Shown here: one piece after another, positions 1 through 7,400 of the stretch | Numbering within the stretch: position 1 is the first letter of the stretch | How the letters are laid out: each line of letters starts with the position of its first letter | Source of the DNA: Tolypothrix sp. PCC 7712 | GTDB lineage: Bacteria > Cyanobacteriota > Cyanobacteriia > Cyanobacteriales > Nostocaceae | DNA length: 64,000 nucleotides | Assembly: GCF_025860405.1 (NCBI RefSeq) | Contig: NZ_CP063785.1 | Location: 7,131,390-7,195,389 of the forward strand | Reading direction: 5' to 3' | The notes under the pieces: model-generated | Database searches by the model: none | What the model saw: only the letters and a program-made list of their open reading frames with translations | What the model was told of the DNA's origin: nothing | Translations under genes and position numbers: made by a program

Positions 1-1
1 A

Positions 2-1378
2 AACTCTCAGGTACTCAATGTCATATCCTCCCACAAAGAACAACTAACATTTGACAATTGCGATCACAGTAAAGATCCTATCGTTGGTTGTGCTTTGGAA
101 GGCATCGCTAATATGGTAGCTGGTATTAAAGATGTCAGTATTGTAATTCATTCTCCCCAAGGTTGCGCCTCTACTGTAGCGGCTGGCTATGATAACCATG
201 AGGTGGATTTTACTAAGCGTAAAGTAGGTTGTAGTCGTCTTTTTGAGTCAGATATCGTCATGGGAGCATCTGAAAAACTCAAAAATTTGATTAAGGAAGC
301 AGATCAATCTTTTAAAGCGAAAGTGATGTTTGTCGTTGGTACTTGTGCGGCAGATATTATTGGTGAAGATATTCAGGGATTATGTCATAGCCTTCAGCCA
401 CAGATTAACGCTAAACTCGTTCCTTTGCTGGCTGGTGGGTTTCGCGGTAATGCTTATGATGGCTTAGAAATGGGTTTAGAGGCGTTACTACCTTTCATCC
501 ACAAAAGACAGAAGCGGCGAGGCGGGAGAAAACCCAGAATTGTCAATATTATTGCACCCCAGGCAAATCTTAATCCTACTTGGTGGGCTGATTTGCAATG
601 GATTAAAGAGACATTAAAAGCTTTAAGAATTAGAGTCCAGACAGTAATTTCTCACGGTACATCCTTTGAAGAATTAGAACAAGCTGGTAACGCAACTGCT
701 AATATTCTTCTCAGTCATGATGTCGGGTATAAGTTTGCGCGGAAAATGCAAGAATCCCATAATATCCCCTTAATTTTGGAGGATATTCCTTTACCGATAG
801 GTGTGAAAAATACTACGCGGTGGTTGCAAGCATTAGCAGCACATTTCAAGATAGACGAGAAAAGAGTAGAACCACTAATTAAAGAAGGTGAAAATAGAGT
901 AGTAGAAACTCTTCGCAAGCGAGCCTTGATGATTATTCCTCGATATCGTAACTGTAGAATTGCGGTATCTGCTGATGGAACTCTGGGTATTGGGTTAGTA
1001 AGAATGCTCTTTGAAGAGTTAGAAATGATTCCAGAAGTTTTGTTGTTCCGTTCAGCAATGCGTGAATCTCGTGCAATTTTGGAGCGAGAACTTAAAAGTA
1101 TGGGTATTTCGCCTCGTGTAGCATTTGCAGCAGATGGTTATCAAATTAAGCAAGCCTTAACAGAGATTGATACTGATGCTGTGCTTGGTTCGGCTTGGGA
1201 GAAATACATGGCGGAGGAATTGGGAATTAAAATTGCATTTGATGTCTTTAGCCCAACTAACAGAGAGACTTATCTTGATAAGCCATATTTTGGCTATGAA
1301 GGTATGATTAATATGATGGAGGTAATTGCTAACGATTGGGAAAGGGCTTTTCGTTCCAAACATATTCATTGGAGTTAG
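2..1378 (+). CDS. Nitrogenase component 1-like oxidoreductase, 5' partial
   Basis: The reading frame is open to the left edge, so the start lies outside the window; the TTG at 95 is internal. The protein belongs to the nitrogenase component-1 superfamily (NifD/K/E/N, BchN/B and related reductases). Three cysteines sit where P-cluster-type ligands lie: in GCALEGI, in SPQGCAS and in VGTCAADIIGEDI. The segment FESDIVMGA resembles the conserved E-DI-GG stretch. Near the C-terminus the NifD cofactor-ligand motif PYHGFDG is replaced by PYFGYEG, so the FeMo-cofactor histidine is absent and true NifD is unlikely. No other nif gene is visible in the window. A NifE/NifN-like scaffold or another nitrogenase-like reductase subunit are both possible; I cannot choose between them. 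Confidence 0.8.
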   Translation, partial: NSQVLNVISSHKEQLTFDNCDHSKDPIVGCALEGIANMVAGIKDVSIVIHSPQGCASTVAAGYDNHEVDFTKRKVGCSRLFESDIVMGASEKLKNLIKEADQSFKAKVMFVVGTCAADIIGEDIQGLCHSLQPQINAKLVPLLAGGFRGNAYDGLEMGLEALLPFIHKRQKRRGGRKPRIVNIIAPQANLNPTWWADLQWIKETLKALRIRVQTVISHGTSFEELEQAGNATANILLSHDVGYKFARKMQESHNIPLILEDIPLPIGVKNTTRWLQALAAHFKIDEKRVEPLIKEGENRVVETLRKRALMIIPRYRNCRIAVSADGTLGIGLVRMLFEELEMIPEVLLFRSAMRESRAILERELKSMGISPRVAFAADGYQIKQALTEIDTDAVLGSAWEKYMAEELGIKIAFDVFSPTNRETYLDKPYFGYEGMINMMEVIANDWERAFRSKHIHWS

Positions 1379-1384
1379 AATTTG

Positions 1385-1423
1385 GCGATCGCTCTCCTCA
1401 TTCCCGAAGAGCGATCGCTTTTT
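1385..1423 (+). terminator. Intrinsic terminator built from HIP1 octamers
   Basis: A perfect 11-bp inverted repeat (GCGATCGCTCT at 1385-1395, AGAGCGATCGC at 1408-1418) with a 12-nt loop is followed by five T residues. It starts seven bases after the nitrogenase-like stop codon. Both stem arms contain the HIP1 octamer. Confidence 0.7.
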
Positions 1424-1507
1424 GAGTGAAACAATATGAAGACTTACTTCTTAACCATAAAACTTGCTATACACTAAAGTTATAGTAAGTTAATAAATAT
1501 TATAGTT

Positions 1508-2318
1508 ATGAAGTATCCATTTCTGGGAATGAATCCCTATTTAGAAAATCCTGATTTATGGTCAGAGGTACATCATAGATTAATTACAGCGATCGCTATT
1601 GCGATATCTCCTCCTTTACGTCCTAAATATCGAGTAGCAATTGAAAAACGTACCTATAGGATGAATACTGAAGATGCAATCTTAATCGGTATTCCTGACT
1701 TAGCTATTTTATCAGCAAAACAACAAGAACAAAAATCAAATATCAAATATTAGTCAAACAGCAATAGCAACTTTACCTGCGGAAACAGAAAATAAATCTA
1801 TTACTGTAACATTACCATTACCTTTAGAAATTAAAGAAGGTTATTTAGAAATTAGAGAAGTTTCTACTGGTCAAGTAGTAACAGTAATTGAAGTAATTTC
1901 TCCTACAAATAAACTTACAAAGGCAGGTAGAAAGTCATATTTAGAAAAAAGAGAAAAAATCTTCCAAAGTGATACTAATTTATTAGAGATTGATTTAATT
2001 ATAAATGGCGATAAAATGCCAACTCTCACAAATATTCCTGACACAGATTATCATATTTTAGTTGTCAGGTCTCATCAATTACCATCGGCTCAATTATTTG
2101 CTTTTACTGTGAGAGAAGCTATCCCTAATGTTACTATTCCTTTAGAGCAACAAGAACAGGAAATAAAATTAGATTTACAGAAATTATTATTAGAAATATA
2201 TGAACAAGCCGGATTTGATTTGACTTTAGATTATAATCAACCTCCTGTACCGGATTTATTGGTAAAAGATAGAGAATGGATGGATATATTATTGAAAGAA
2301 CAAGGATTAAGAGAGTAA
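1508..2318 (+). pseudogene. DUF4058 family protein, single frameshift
   Basis: The N-terminal part (1508 to about 1730) reads MKYPFLGMNPYLENPDLW and then EVHHRLI and LRPKYRVAIEKR, which is typical of DUF4058 proteins common in cyanobacteria. It ends early at 1753. The next frame is open from about 1731 to 2318 and continues the same family (LEIREVSTGQVVTVIEVISP, LLEIDLI, DTDYHILVVRS). The two halves join without a gap if one base is shifted near the A-rich run at about 1722-1740. This is either a real loss of function or a sequencing error in a homopolymer. The function of DUF4058 is unknown. AT-rich DNA with no clear operon partner surrounds it. Confidence 0.8.
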
Positions 2319-3180
2319 ATATTCATTCAATATGAGTCATGAATAAGAAAAATAGCGATGCCTGCGGTATTTGCTAGCCTACGCTCTTTGGGAATGAGGA
2401 GAGCGATCGCTTTACCAGTCGAGATGCAAGCTGATTGGGTATTGATTGATGAACTGAAACCTTAATATTTTCAATTGGATTTAGGACTAAGATAAATAAG
2501 AGCGATCGCTCTTGCAATATTCCTCATGTCATATATCTATTGGAATAGGTGGCTAGGCGGAATCTGCTGAATTGGAATTAATCGGTTGCTCGCAGATTGT
2601 AGTAACAAAACTCCAAAAAGTCTTGCCACAACTATAAATGAACTGCGATCGCGCACAGGTATTGTATCTGTGGGATTTAAACGCTCAATTACCACACACT
2701 CTTTTTCTAGGGGAACTGTCCACCAAATAACTTCAGTAAATCGCAAACTTTTTTCCAACAGAAAGCGCGCTTTTATTACATAATATCAACGCAGAAACCT
2801 TGTTTTTGCGTTTTTATGCATCAGCCCCGATCTAATGATTTACAACGAGTTGTGATTTTTGAGCTAAAAGCGGGAACTATGTATATGGTAACGGTTTTTT
2901 TGTAAAGCAGTAGTTGTTATAGGCTCCTACCAGCGTGTCTAGCCTTAAATATTGCAATAGAGATTAATTTTATCCGCGTTTATCTGCGTTTAATTTTTTC
3001 TAATCTAACGCACTATTTTAGTCTATAAACGCTACTACACATATAGATAATCCTAGTTTCTGGGAACTATATAAGCGTAGAACAAATTACTTACTTTCAA
3101 AGGGCGTTGAATTTTACAACCAAAAATTTACTGCTCTTGCTGATTATTTTTTACACCACTATTTCATCGTTAATACTTTT
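2319..3180. other. Long intergenic region without a convincing gene
   Basis: The stretch contains several HIP1 octamers (for example near 2402 and 2502) and a piece at about 2390-2412 that shares the words GAATGAGGAGAGCGATCGC with the arm of the terminator at 1385-1423. Small reading frames of 65-73 codons on both strands near 2537-2783 show no recognisable family or clear ribosome site. The last 250 bases are AT-rich and probably hold the promoter of the next gene. Confidence 0.5.
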
Positions 3181-4239
3181 ATGTCTATATTATCGAACTC
3201 AGAAGTAACTACTGTAAAACAACTGCTCGCTAATTTTCCTCATTTCAGAGTTTTACAAGATCAAGATTTTGATTGTCTCAACTCGGTAGTACAGCAGAAA
3301 ACCTATCCATCAGGAACAGTTTTAATTGAGGAAGGTAAACCTACAACATCTATCTATGTATGCTTAAGTGGGAATTTAGCGATGGTACAGTCTCAACAAG
3401 ATGGCAGTAAGCAGCAGCTAACAACATTCTCAAATGGGGAGCTAGTTGGTGAAACTTCGTTTCTGGACAATCAAGTAGCAGCAACAACCATTATTGTTAC
3501 CGAACCTTCAGAATTGTTGGTATTTCCAAAACAGAAACTAATAGATTGCATCGAGTTATCTGCTGATTTTGCTGCTCGTTTTTATCATCTCCTAGCAATC
3601 AACTTATCTGACCGACTACGTAAATTAACTAAGTTGATGGCAACCCAGAACATTAAAGAAGGAGAACCACTGCGAAAAGTACTAATAGTATTTGCAACTC
3701 TTAATGACAGTGATATTGCTTGGATGGTAGCTAATGGGGTAGCAACAAAGGCAGGGTTAGGAAGCGCTTTAATTCAACAAGAACAAACAGTACCAGCAGT
3801 TTACTTGCTATTAGAGGGGATGTTGGGTATTTACGTCAACATCAACAACAACGGTGCAGTGCAGGAGAAAGAAGTTGCCAAGCGCGTTAAGGGTGACATC
3901 TTAGGTGAAATGTCATTTGTCGATGGAGGTGTAGCTTCTGCTAGTGTCAAGACATTGGAAAATGCTTGGGTGTTAGCACTGCCACAAACTACTCTTGCCG
4001 CCAAGTTTCACGAAGATAGGGGATTTGCAGGTCGTTTTTATCGCTCACTCGTTCTTATTTTATCCAATCGTTGCTTAGATTTACTTTTGCGTGCAGGCAT
4101 TACCAATACCCACTCCGAACGCATGGAGTTGTTGTCAGAAGATATTGAAGTAGAGGACGAACTCGATTTTGATGTTTTGGAAGGAACTGCAATTGCTGGC
4201 AAGCGTTTTGACTGGATGATTCAACAACTCCGTCGATAA
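3181..4239 (+). CDS. Protein with two tandem cyclic-nucleotide-binding domains
   Basis: The 352-residue soluble protein has two cNMP-binding (CAP_ED-like) folds. The first is roughly residues 10-150 (LIEEGKPTTSIYVCLSGNL, then GELVGETSFLD). The second is roughly 165-310 (LIQQEQTVPAVYLLLEGML, then GDILGEMSFVDGGVA). Both keep the G-E-(T/M)-SF signature of the phosphate-binding cassette, although the usual downstream Arg is not obvious, so ligand binding is uncertain. There is no helix-turn-helix, so it is not a CRP-type regulator. It precedes the HlyD and C39 exporter genes, interrupted by the TnpB insertion. cNMP-like domains accompany NHLM-type export systems, which fits. It is a plausible reader of the cyclase encoded at 17474-18997 (inference). 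Confidence 0.85.
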   Translation: MSILSNSEVTTVKQLLANFPHFRVLQDQDFDCLNSVVQQKTYPSGTVLIEEGKPTTSIYVCLSGNLAMVQSQQDGSKQQLTTFSNGELVGETSFLDNQVAATTIIVTEPSELLVFPKQKLIDCIELSADFAARFYHLLAINLSDRLRKLTKLMATQNIKEGEPLRKVLIVFATLNDSDIAWMVANGVATKAGLGSALIQQEQTVPAVYLLLEGMLGIYVNINNNGAVQEKEVAKRVKGDILGEMSFVDGGVASASVKTLENAWVLALPQTTLAAKFHEDRGFAGRFYRSLVLILSNRCLDLLLRAGITNTHSERMELLSEDIEVEDELDFDVLEGTAIAGKRFDWMIQQLRR

Positions 4240-4318
4240 AAGCAGCTTTGGGAGTAAGGGAGACGAGGTGAAAAAGGTGACAAGAACCAATACCCTATTC
4301 TTTACCAAAAAATTGGGT

Positions 4319-4465
4319 CTAAAGCCCCGTGCTTCTAGCACGGCTTTTCTTCAACTTCCGGATCATCTCTCTAAGTACGTCATTTTGAGTGCGATCTGTT
4401 TCTTCGCAGTATTTCAAAAGCGTTTCATACTCTTCATTAGAGCATCGAACTGTTAATTTCTTCAT
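4319..4465 (-). CDS. Small TnpB-associated CopG/RHH-like protein
   Basis: A 48-codon frame on the minus strand begins MKKLTVRCSNEEYETLLKYC, continues with TDRTQNDVLREMIRKLKK, and ends at TAG (4319-4321). The pattern of a short basic beta strand followed by two amphipathic helices fits a ribbon-helix-helix DNA-binding protein. Small proteins of this kind often sit beside stand-alone tnpB genes in cyanobacteria. It is divergent from tnpB with only 38 bases between the start codons, so it could bind the shared promoter and repress it (inference). The last codons overlap a hairpin (about 4323-4345) that may belong to the left end of the element. Confidence 0.65.
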   Translation of the reverse strand: MKKLTVRCSNEEYETLLKYCEETDRTQNDVLREMIRKLKKSRARSTGL

Positions 4466-4468
4466 GCC

Positions 4469-4497
4469 GTCATATTGCCGTCGTTTTATGGTATAAT
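4469..4497 (+). promoter_or_regulatory. tnpB promoter, probably leaderless
   Basis: A perfect -10 hexamer TATAAT lies at 4492-4497, preceded at 17 bp by a weak -35 (GTCATA, 4469-4474). The tnpB ATG is at 4504, where transcription would be expected to start, so the mRNA should have almost no leader and no ribosome-binding site is seen. Confidence 0.55.
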
Positions 4498-4503
4498 ACT
4501 AGC

Positions 4504-5625
4504 ATGAAAACACTGAAGTTTAAATTGTACGAACACAAAAGGAATAGACACCTCAAGCGCACAATCAACGCTGCTGGAGTGATTTATAACCATTGCATTG
4601 CTCTACATAAAAGGTATTACCGGATGTTTGGCAAGCATTTAAACTGTGCAAAACTTCAGGCTCATATCGCCAAATTAAGAAAGCGTAATTCTTTTTGGCA
4701 ATCAGTAGGTTCTCAAGCAGCACAAGATATTTGTCAACGCATTGAGAAAGCTTACCAATTGTTTTTCAAACACAATAACAAAGGAGTAAGACCACCAGGA
4801 TTTAAGAAGGTCAAGAAATACAAATCGTTCACCCTTAAGCAGGCAGGTTATAAGTTTTTGGGTGGAAATAGGGTAAAAATTGGTAGTCGAGTTTACCAGT
4901 TTTGGAAGTCCAGAGAAATTGAGGGAACAGTCAAAACCCTAACTATTAAACGCACCCCGTTAGGTGAGTTATTTATGGTTTTGGTTGTTGATGAGGGTAG
5001 CTCAGAAGTTGAAGTTAAGACGGGTAAAATCGCTGGCTTTGATTTTGGGTTAAAGACATTCCTCACTTGCTCAGACGGCACTAAAATTGAATCGCCCCAA
5101 TTTTTCAAGCAATCCCTAAGCGCCATTAAAAAAGCAAGTTCGCGGCATTCCAAAAAGCTAAAAGGCTCATCTAACAGAGAACGAGCCAGAAAGAATTTAG
5201 TACGCAAGCATGAAGATATTTCCAACCGTCGGCGTGATTGGTTCTGGAAATTAGCTCATGAGCTAACAGATAGGTTCGATATTCTCTGTTTTGAGACTTT
5301 AAATCTCAAAGGAATGCAACGTCTTTGGGGCAGGCAAATATCAGACTTAGCGTTTGGTGAGTTTCTGCAAATCCTAGAATGGGTTGCCAAGAAGAAGAAT
5401 AAACTGGTTGTCTTTATCGACCAGTGGTATCCAAGTAGCAAGACATGCTCTAATTGTAAACATATTCTAGAAAGTCTTGATTTGTCAGTTAGAGAGTGGC
5501 GTTGTCCTTCCTGTCAGTCAGTTAATGGAAGAGACGAAAACGCTAGTCGCAATATTTGTGCAGTCGGGGCATCGACTGTTGGCTTAGGTGATGTCAGACT
5601 GGCTACGCCAGCAATCGCTGTCTGA
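4504..5625 (+). CDS. tnpB: TnpB RNA-guided nuclease of an IS200/IS605-type element
   Basis: The 373-residue protein starts MKTLKFKLYEHKRNRHLKR, a typical TnpB N-terminus. The RuvC-like catalytic residues are all present: Asp in GFDFGLKT, Glu in CFETLNLKGM, and Asp in NGRDENASRNI. A CxxC...CxxC zinc ribbon lies between the last two (CSNCKH and CPSCQS). Length and motif order are those of an intact TnpB. The family uses a right-end-derived RNA to cut DNA and favours retention of the element. No Y1 transposase (tnpA) is present, so the element is of the IS1341 (tnpB-only) type and needs TnpA in trans. It interrupts the export region between the cNMP protein and the HlyD gene. Confidence 0.92.
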   Translation: MKTLKFKLYEHKRNRHLKRTINAAGVIYNHCIALHKRYYRMFGKHLNCAKLQAHIAKLRKRNSFWQSVGSQAAQDICQRIEKAYQLFFKHNNKGVRPPGFKKVKKYKSFTLKQAGYKFLGGNRVKIGSRVYQFWKSREIEGTVKTLTIKRTPLGELFMVLVVDEGSSEVEVKTGKIAGFDFGLKTFLTCSDGTKIESPQFFKQSLSAIKKASSRHSKKLKGSSNRERARKNLVRKHEDISNRRRDWFWKLAHELTDRFDILCFETLNLKGMQRLWGRQISDLAFGEFLQILEWVAKKKNKLVVFIDQWYPSSKTCSNCKHILESLDLSVREWRCPSCQSVNGRDENASRNICAVGASTVGLGDVRLATPAIAV

Positions 5626-5634
5626 AGCTAGAAT

Positions 5635-5655
5635 CCCCATGCCTTCAGGCTGGGG
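5635..5655 (+). ncRNA. Right-end hairpin, likely 3' part of the TnpB guide (omega) RNA
   Basis: CCCCA-T-GCC, loop TTCA, GGC-TGGGG forms a stem with one bulged T ten bases after the tnpB stop codon. In IS200/IS605 elements the guide RNA overlaps the end of tnpB and finishes at the right end, so this hairpin should lie in the scaffold, with the guide taken from flanking DNA just after about 5665. The RNA's 5' end cannot be read from sequence alone. Confidence 0.5.
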
Positions 5656-5713
5656 AGTATGTCAATCTCATTTCTTTATTTCCTATCTCCTATTTCCTAT
5701 CGCCAGTTAATAT

Positions 5714-7339
5714 ATGGTTTTCAATCGAGATAAAAATAAAGAAGGCGTTTTCCGGCAAGCATCTCTAGAACGTCTATCTTCGCCGGAACGACTAGACCAG
5801 TTAATGCAGGTCATTAATCCAAAAGATTGGCTGGTACTAACAGTTTTTAGTGGTTTAACATTTATTGGTTTAATTTGGAGTATTTTTGGTCGCATTCCCA
5901 TCAACGTTGAAGGTAAGGGAATATTAATTCAACCCCGGCAAATTGTCGATTTTCAATCGAATATTACTGGGCAATTAAAATCTTTACAAGCCAAGCATGG
6001 GCAATGTGTGAAGAAAGATGAAGTTTTAGCAACGATAGATCCAGCCGAATTAAGACAGCAGCTACAACTAGCAAAAGGAAAATTAGAGCAATTGCAAACA
6101 CAAGCGACTGAGGCATTATTAGTGACCTCGCAGCGAATGCAATTGGAAAAAAATGCAATTGTGGCTTCGCGTGCGACTCTTGAAAAACGCTTGCAAGATG
6201 CTCGGATGTTAACTCCAGTACTCAAGGCAAAAGGCTTAGATGCAATTAAAGAGCAGCAAGTCAACCTTCAGGAACGCTTAAAGGATACTCAAACTCTCAC
6301 GCCCATACTTAAAGATAAAGAATTAACAGCCCTTGGGCAACAGCGAATTAGCATTCAGCAACGTTTAAAGGATGCTCAAGCTCTAGTTCCCATCCTCGAA
6401 AAAAAACTTCAGAAGCGCCGCGAACTAGCAGCAGCTGGTGCCATAGCCACAGAAACAATTTTACAAGTAGAACAAGAGTACAGGCAGGGGCTTCAATCGG
6501 TGGATCAATTGCAAGCTGAGTTAAAACAACTTGATGTTACTGAAACTCAAACTCAGCAAAGCTACTTACAGAATTTGAGGTCAATAGGCGAAATTCAAGT
6601 ACAGATGCAACAATTGGTTTTGGAGAGTAGTAAAACAGAACGTGAATATTTAGATAATCTTCGCTCTATTAGTGATATTCAAGCTCAAATACAAGAGTTA
6701 GAAACCAAAGAAAAACGTTTAGTCCAAGAAAATCTAGAAAGCAACAATCAGCGCAATAAAGAAATTCAAGAGGTAAGTCGAGAAATAGCTAGACTTGATC
6801 AGCAGTTCAAACAAAATAGTCAGATTTTAAGTACTCAAGATGGATGTATTTTGGAATTAACCGCAACTGTTGGACAAGTAGTTCAACCTGGTACTCGTTT
6901 GGGAACAATGAGGATGGGAGGAGTTAATGATTCCTCTAGTACTGTTGCTTTTTTTCCTATCAAAGACGGCAAACAAATCCGCGTAGGAATGCTAATTTCA
7001 ATTACTCCTGATACTGTAAAAAGAGAGCGATTTGGAGGCATTGTTGGCAAAATTACTGATGTTTCTGCGCTTCCCATCACTAAAGAAGGTGCTGTTTCCA
7101 TAATTGGTAATCAGGAAGTTGTTGCTTCTTTAATTGGTCAGAATGGAGCAGCAATTCAAGTTAATGCTGGACTAATTAATGATACTAGCACCTTTAGTGG
7201 TTATAAATGGTCATCTTCCAAGGGGCCTGATTCTAAAATTACTCCTGGTACTACAACTTCAGTTCGCGTCACTATTGAAGAAAGGGCACCGATTACTTTT
7301 ATTTTACCAATACTTCAAGAGTTAGTAGGTATCAAGTAA
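5714..7339 (+). CDS. HlyD-like adaptor of an NHLM-type peptide exporter
   Basis: This 541-residue membrane-fusion protein has one membrane segment at about residues 38-60 (VLTVFSGLTFIGLIWSIFG), a short biotinyl-lipoyl-like first half, a very long coiled coil (about 100-370, rich in Q, L, E and K) and a closing lipoyl/beta-barrel region (GCILELTATVGQVVQPGTRLG). The N-terminus (FRQASLERLSSPERLDQLM, then INPKDW) matches NHLM bacteriocin-system secretion proteins as I recall the family. It lies 61 bases upstream of the peptidase-containing ABC exporter and is probably co-transcribed with it. It should bridge the inner-membrane exporter to the outer membrane. The TnpB element lies between it and the cNMP gene. 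Confidence 0.9.
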   Translation: MVFNRDKNKEGVFRQASLERLSSPERLDQLMQVINPKDWLVLTVFSGLTFIGLIWSIFGRIPINVEGKGILIQPRQIVDFQSNITGQLKSLQAKHGQCVKKDEVLATIDPAELRQQLQLAKGKLEQLQTQATEALLVTSQRMQLEKNAIVASRATLEKRLQDARMLTPVLKAKGLDAIKEQQVNLQERLKDTQTLTPILKDKELTALGQQRISIQQRLKDAQALVPILEKKLQKRRELAAAGAIATETILQVEQEYRQGLQSVDQLQAELKQLDVTETQTQQSYLQNLRSIGEIQVQMQQLVLESSKTEREYLDNLRSISDIQAQIQELETKEKRLVQENLESNNQRNKEIQEVSREIARLDQQFKQNSQILSTQDGCILELTATVGQVVQPGTRLGTMRMGGVNDSSSTVAFFPIKDGKQIRVGMLISITPDTVKRERFGGIVGKITDVSALPITKEGAVSIIGNQEVVASLIGQNGAAIQVNAGLINDTSTFSGYKWSSSKGPDSKITPGTTTSVRVTIEERAPITFILPILQELVGIK

Positions 7340-7400
7340 TCAAAAATGAAAATTCACAATTTGTAATTCCTAACTCCTAACTCGTAACATCCTATAGAAA

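Larger units (their letters stand above)
4319..5665 (+). mobile_element. IS200/IS605-like (IS1341-type) element with tnpB only
   Basis: The element includes the small RHH-like gene, the divergent promoter, tnpB and a right-end hairpin ending in the GAGTATGTCAA sequence typical of IS605-family right ends. The left boundary is not defined by sequence; I set it at the stop of the small gene, where a hairpin (CGTGC/GCACG arms, 4327-4342) begins the module. IS200/IS605 elements make no target duplication, so edges cannot be read from direct repeats. Confidence 0.6.

Noticed and set aside
2537..2783. Small frames of 65-73 codons on both strands
   Set aside because: Overlapping frames on opposite strands, no recognisable domain, no ribosome site.
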